A stretch of DNA of 64,000 nt from positions 744,001-808,000 of the forward strand of contig CATKHW010000566.1 of assembly GCA_949752795.1 (NCBI GenBank). The letters run 5' to 3'. Positions 61,447-64,000 of this stretch are shown one piece after another. The stretch is from Hyperoodon ampullatus. Taxonomy: Eukaryota; Chordata; Mammalia; Artiodactyla; Ziphiidae. The notes below the pieces were generated by a model. That model was given only the letters and a program-made list of their open reading frames with translations. It ran no database searches and was not told where the DNA came from. The translations under genes and the position numbers were made by a program. Positions within the stretch are counted from its first letter, which is position 1. Each line of letters opens with the position of its first letter.

Positions 61447-64000
61447 GTGTCCGCACCCTCACCTGTGCCCTCAGCCTTGCCGTTCCCTAACCCTAACCTT
61501 AGCCCGGAAGGGAAACCCACCGGCAGCCCCACACCTTATCCTCCACCGTACCCTCATCCTAGTCCGTACGCGGACACTGACCCGTGCGTCCTCATGTGCC
61601 CCGACCCTAGCACGTGTCCGCACCCTCACCTGTGCCCTCAGCCTTGCCGTTCCCTAAGCCTAACCCTAGCCCGGAACGGAAACCCACCGGCAGCCCCACA
61701 CCTTAGCCTCCGCCGTACCCTCATCCTAGTCCGTACGCGGACTCTGACCCGCGCGTCCGCACGTGCCCCGACCCTAGCACGTGTCCGCACCCTCACCTGT
61801 GCCCTCAGCCTTGCCATTCCCTAACCCTAACCCTAGCCCGGAACGGAAACCCACCGGCAGCCCCACACCTTAGCCTCCGCCGTACTCTCATCCTAGTCCG
61901 TACGCGGACACTGACCCGCGCGTCCGCACGTGCCCCGACCCTAGCACGTGTCCGCACCCTCACCTGTGCCCTCAGCCTTGCCATTCCCTAACCCTAACCC
62001 TAGCCCGGAACGGAAACCCACCGGCAGCCCCACAGCTTAGCCTCCGCCGTACCCTCATCCTAGTCCGTACGCGGACACTGACACGCGCGTCCTCACGTGC
62101 CCCGACCCTAGCACGTGTCCGCACCCTCACCTGTGCCCTCAGCCTTGCCGTTCCCTAACCCTAACCCTAGCCCGGAACGGAAACCCACCGGCAGCCCCAC
62201 ACCTTAGCCTCCGCCGTACCCTCATCCTAGTCCGTACGCGGACACTGACCCGCGCGTCCGCACGTGCCCCGACCCTAGCACGTGTCCGCACCCTCACCTG
62301 TGCCCTCAGCCTTGCCGTTCCCTAACCCTAACCCTAGCCCGGAACGGAAACCCACCGGCTGCCCCACACCTCAGCCTCCGCCGTACCCTCATCCTACTCC
62401 GTACGCGGACACTGACCCGCGCGTCCGCACGTGCCCCGACCCTAGCACGTGTCCGCACCCTCACCTGTGCCCTCAGCCTTGCCGTTCCCTAACCCTAACC
62501 CTAGCCCGGAACGGAAACCCACCGGCAGCCCCACACCTTAGCCTCCGCCTTACCCTCATCCTAGTCCGTACGCGGGCACTGACCCGCACGTCCGTACGTG
62601 CCCCGACCCTAGCACGTGTCCGCACCCTCACCTGTGCCGTCTGCCTTGCCGTTCCCTAACCCTAATCCTAGCCCGGAACGGAAACCCACCGGCAGCCCCA
62701 CACCTTAGCCTCCGCCGTACCCTCATCCTAGTCCGTACGTGGACACTGACCCGCGCGTCCGCACGTGCCCCGACCCTAGCACGTGTCCGCACCCTCACCT
62801 GTGCCCTCAGCCTTGCCGTTCCCTAACCCTAACCCTAGCCCGGAACGGAAACCCACCGGCAGCCCCACACCTTAGCCTCCGCGTTACCCTCATCCTAATC
62901 CGTATGCGGACACTGACCCGCGCGTCCGCACGTGCCCTGACCCTAGCACGTGTCCGCACCCTCACCTGTGCCCTCAGCCTTGCCGTTCCCTAACCCTAAC
63001 CCTAGCCCGGAACGGAAACCCACCGGCAGCCCCACACCTTATCCTCCGCCGTACCCTCATCCTAATCCGTACACGGACTCTGACCCGCGCGTCCGCACGT
63101 GCCCCGACCCTAGCATGTGTCCGCACCCTCACCTGTGCCCTCAGCCTTGCCGTTTCCTAACCCTAACCCTAGCCCGGAACGGAAACCCACCGGCAGCCCC
63201 ACACCTTAGCCTCCGCTGTACCCTCATCCTAGTCCGTACGTGGACACTGACACGCGCGTCCGCACGTGCCCCGACCCTAGCACGTGTCCGCACCCTCACC
63301 TGTGCCCTCAGCCTTGCCGTTCCCTAACCCTAACCCTAGCCCGGAACGGAAACCCACCGGCAGCCCCACACCTTAGCCTCCGCCGTACCCTCATCCTAGT
63401 CCGTACGCGGACACTGACCCGCGCGTCCGCACGTGCCCCGACCCTAGCACGTGTCCGCACCCTCACCTGTGCCCTCAGCCTTGCCGTTCCCTAACCCTAA
63501 CCCTAGCCCGGAACGGAAACCCACCGGCAGCCCCACACCTTAGCCTCCGCCGTACCTTCAACCTAGTCCGTACGCGGACACTGACCCGCGCGTCCGCACG
63601 TGCCCCGAACCTAGCACGTGTCCGCACCCTCACCTGTGCCCTCAGCCTTGCCGTTCCCTAACCCTAACCCTAGCCCGGAACGGAAACCCACCGGCAGCCC
63701 CACACCTTAGCTTCCGCCGTACCCTCATCCTAGTCCGTAAGCGGACACTGACACGTGCGTCCTCACGTGCCCCGACCCTAGCACGTGTCCGCACCCTCAC
63801 CTGTGCCCTCAGCCTTGCCGTTCCCTAACCCTAACCCTAGCCCGGAACGGAAACCCACCGGCAGACCCACACCTTAGCCTCCGCCGTACCCTCATCCTAG
63901 TCCGTACGCGGACACTGACCCGCGCGTCCGCACGTGCCCCGACCCTAGCACGTGTCCGCACCCTCACCTGTGCCCTCAGCCTTGCCGTTCCCTAACCCTA
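61447..64000 (+). repeat. Unit U3 of B3 (incomplete at the window end)
   Basis: It has the CACCTCAGCC, CGCCTTACC, GCCGTCTGCC, CGCGTTACC, CTTATCCTCC, CGCTGTACC, CCTTCAACC and GTAAGCGG tags in full order. It therefore lacks the nine-monomer loss seen in U3 of B1. The window ends inside the monomer following the GGCAGACCCAC copy. Confidence 0.82.

Larger units (their letters stand above)
1..64000 (+). repeat. 167-bp GC-rich satellite array, ~383 monomers, fills the window
   Basis: The same 167-bp unit repeats head to tail throughout. The start of the CCCTAA tract falls at base 30 and again at base 63990, which is 383 x 167 minus 1. All copies have one orientation and no foreign sequence interrupts them. 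Most copies differ from the consensus by only a few substitutions. No gene, RNA gene or mobile element was seen anywhere, so every gene-free stretch in this window is this satellite. The 167-bp length matches the DNA of a nucleosome plus linker histone, as in many centromeric and subtelomeric satellites (family knowledge). I do not recognise it as a named satellite. It is not alpha satellite, which is 171 bp and AT-rich. Confidence 0.98.
49900..64000 (+). repeat. Higher-order block B3, runs off the window end
   Basis: It follows B1 from ~4341 at a constant offset of 45,756 bp up to ~60490. The offset is then 45,923, after the monomer that B1 lost near 14500. It shares private variants with B1 rather than B2, such as GCGTGTGTCC at 6837/52593 (GCGCGTGTCC in B2 at ~35560) and CCGTTCGCGG at 7626/53382 (CCGTACGCGG in B2). 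B1 and B3 are thus closer to each other than either is to B2 in this section. Confidence 0.8.

Noticed and set aside
88..63494. Many short open frames (62-125 codons) on both strands as protein genes
   Set aside because: They recur with the satellite, use GTG or ATG that come and go by single variants, change frame each monomer and have no Shine-Dalgarno, splice or codon-use support. Same-strand frames also overlap each other (for example 10804-11058 and 11015-11392).
1..64000. CRISPR array
   Set aside because: The unit is a 167-bp tandem repeat with no unique spacers. Repeat-spacer alternation is absent.
1..64000. True telomere or interstitial telomeric repeat array
   Set aside because: Only two to three telomere-like hexamers occur per monomer. 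The remaining ~146 bp are not telomeric, and no uninterrupted CCCTAA run longer than about 17 bases was seen.
1..64000. Alpha satellite or a 5S rDNA/tRNA tandem array
   Set aside because: Length (167 bp), 67% GC and sequence do not match alpha satellite. No 5S internal control region and no tRNA A/B box or cloverleaf was seen.

Overview
This window is one uninterrupted block of satellite DNA. From base 1 to base 64000 it consists of about 383 head-to-tail copies of a 167-bp monomer, all in the same orientation. Both window edges fall inside the array. I found no protein-coding gene, RNA gene, transposon, CRISPR array or non-satellite spacer. Short open frames of 62-125 codons are by-products of the repeat: they recur with it, shift frame from monomer to monomer (167 is not a multiple of 3) and stop at its TAA/TAG motifs.

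The consensus monomer (an exact copy is at 3203-3369) is 112/167 = 67% G+C by hand count, with strong strand asymmetry (79 C, 33 G on the + strand) and 17 CpG sites. Each monomer opens with a telomere-like tract, (CCCTAA)2-CCCTAG-CCC. It also has a GCGGAC/GTCCGC inverted repeat and two CACGTG palindromes 18 bp apart. TTAGGG-type telomere units, chromatosome-sized monomers and long homogenised arrays point to a eukaryote. Vertebrates and many other animals, and also many fungi and some protists, have TTAGGG telomeres, so I cannot name the species. A subtelomeric, pericentromeric or centromeric satellite is the best reading; which one cannot be settled from sequence alone.

The array has layered higher-order structure, which I traced through shared variant monomers. 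A lead-in (1 to ~2560) precedes a reference block B1 (~2560-24780, 133 monomers). B1 is partly repeated as B2 (~24780-49866) and B3 (~49900-64000, running off the end). Inside each block is a set of 22-monomer (3,674-bp) units that exist in full and shortened forms: 22, 14 and 12 monomers in B1; a 5'-truncated unit then 21 in B2; 22, 15 and an unfinished third in B3. There is also a set of 8-monomer units marked by GGAAGGG. A 39-monomer (6,513-bp) segment is tandemly duplicated across B1/B2 (~20900-27412 and ~27413-33925) with a visible hybrid monomer at the joint.

Nearly all length differences between copies are whole multiples of 167 bp. Only nine one-base indels are needed to explain the repeat phase across the window (four insertions, five deletions, net -1). 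This fits repeated in-register unequal exchange or amplification. All boundaries marked approximate lie in sequence shared by both parents and cannot be placed more exactly.
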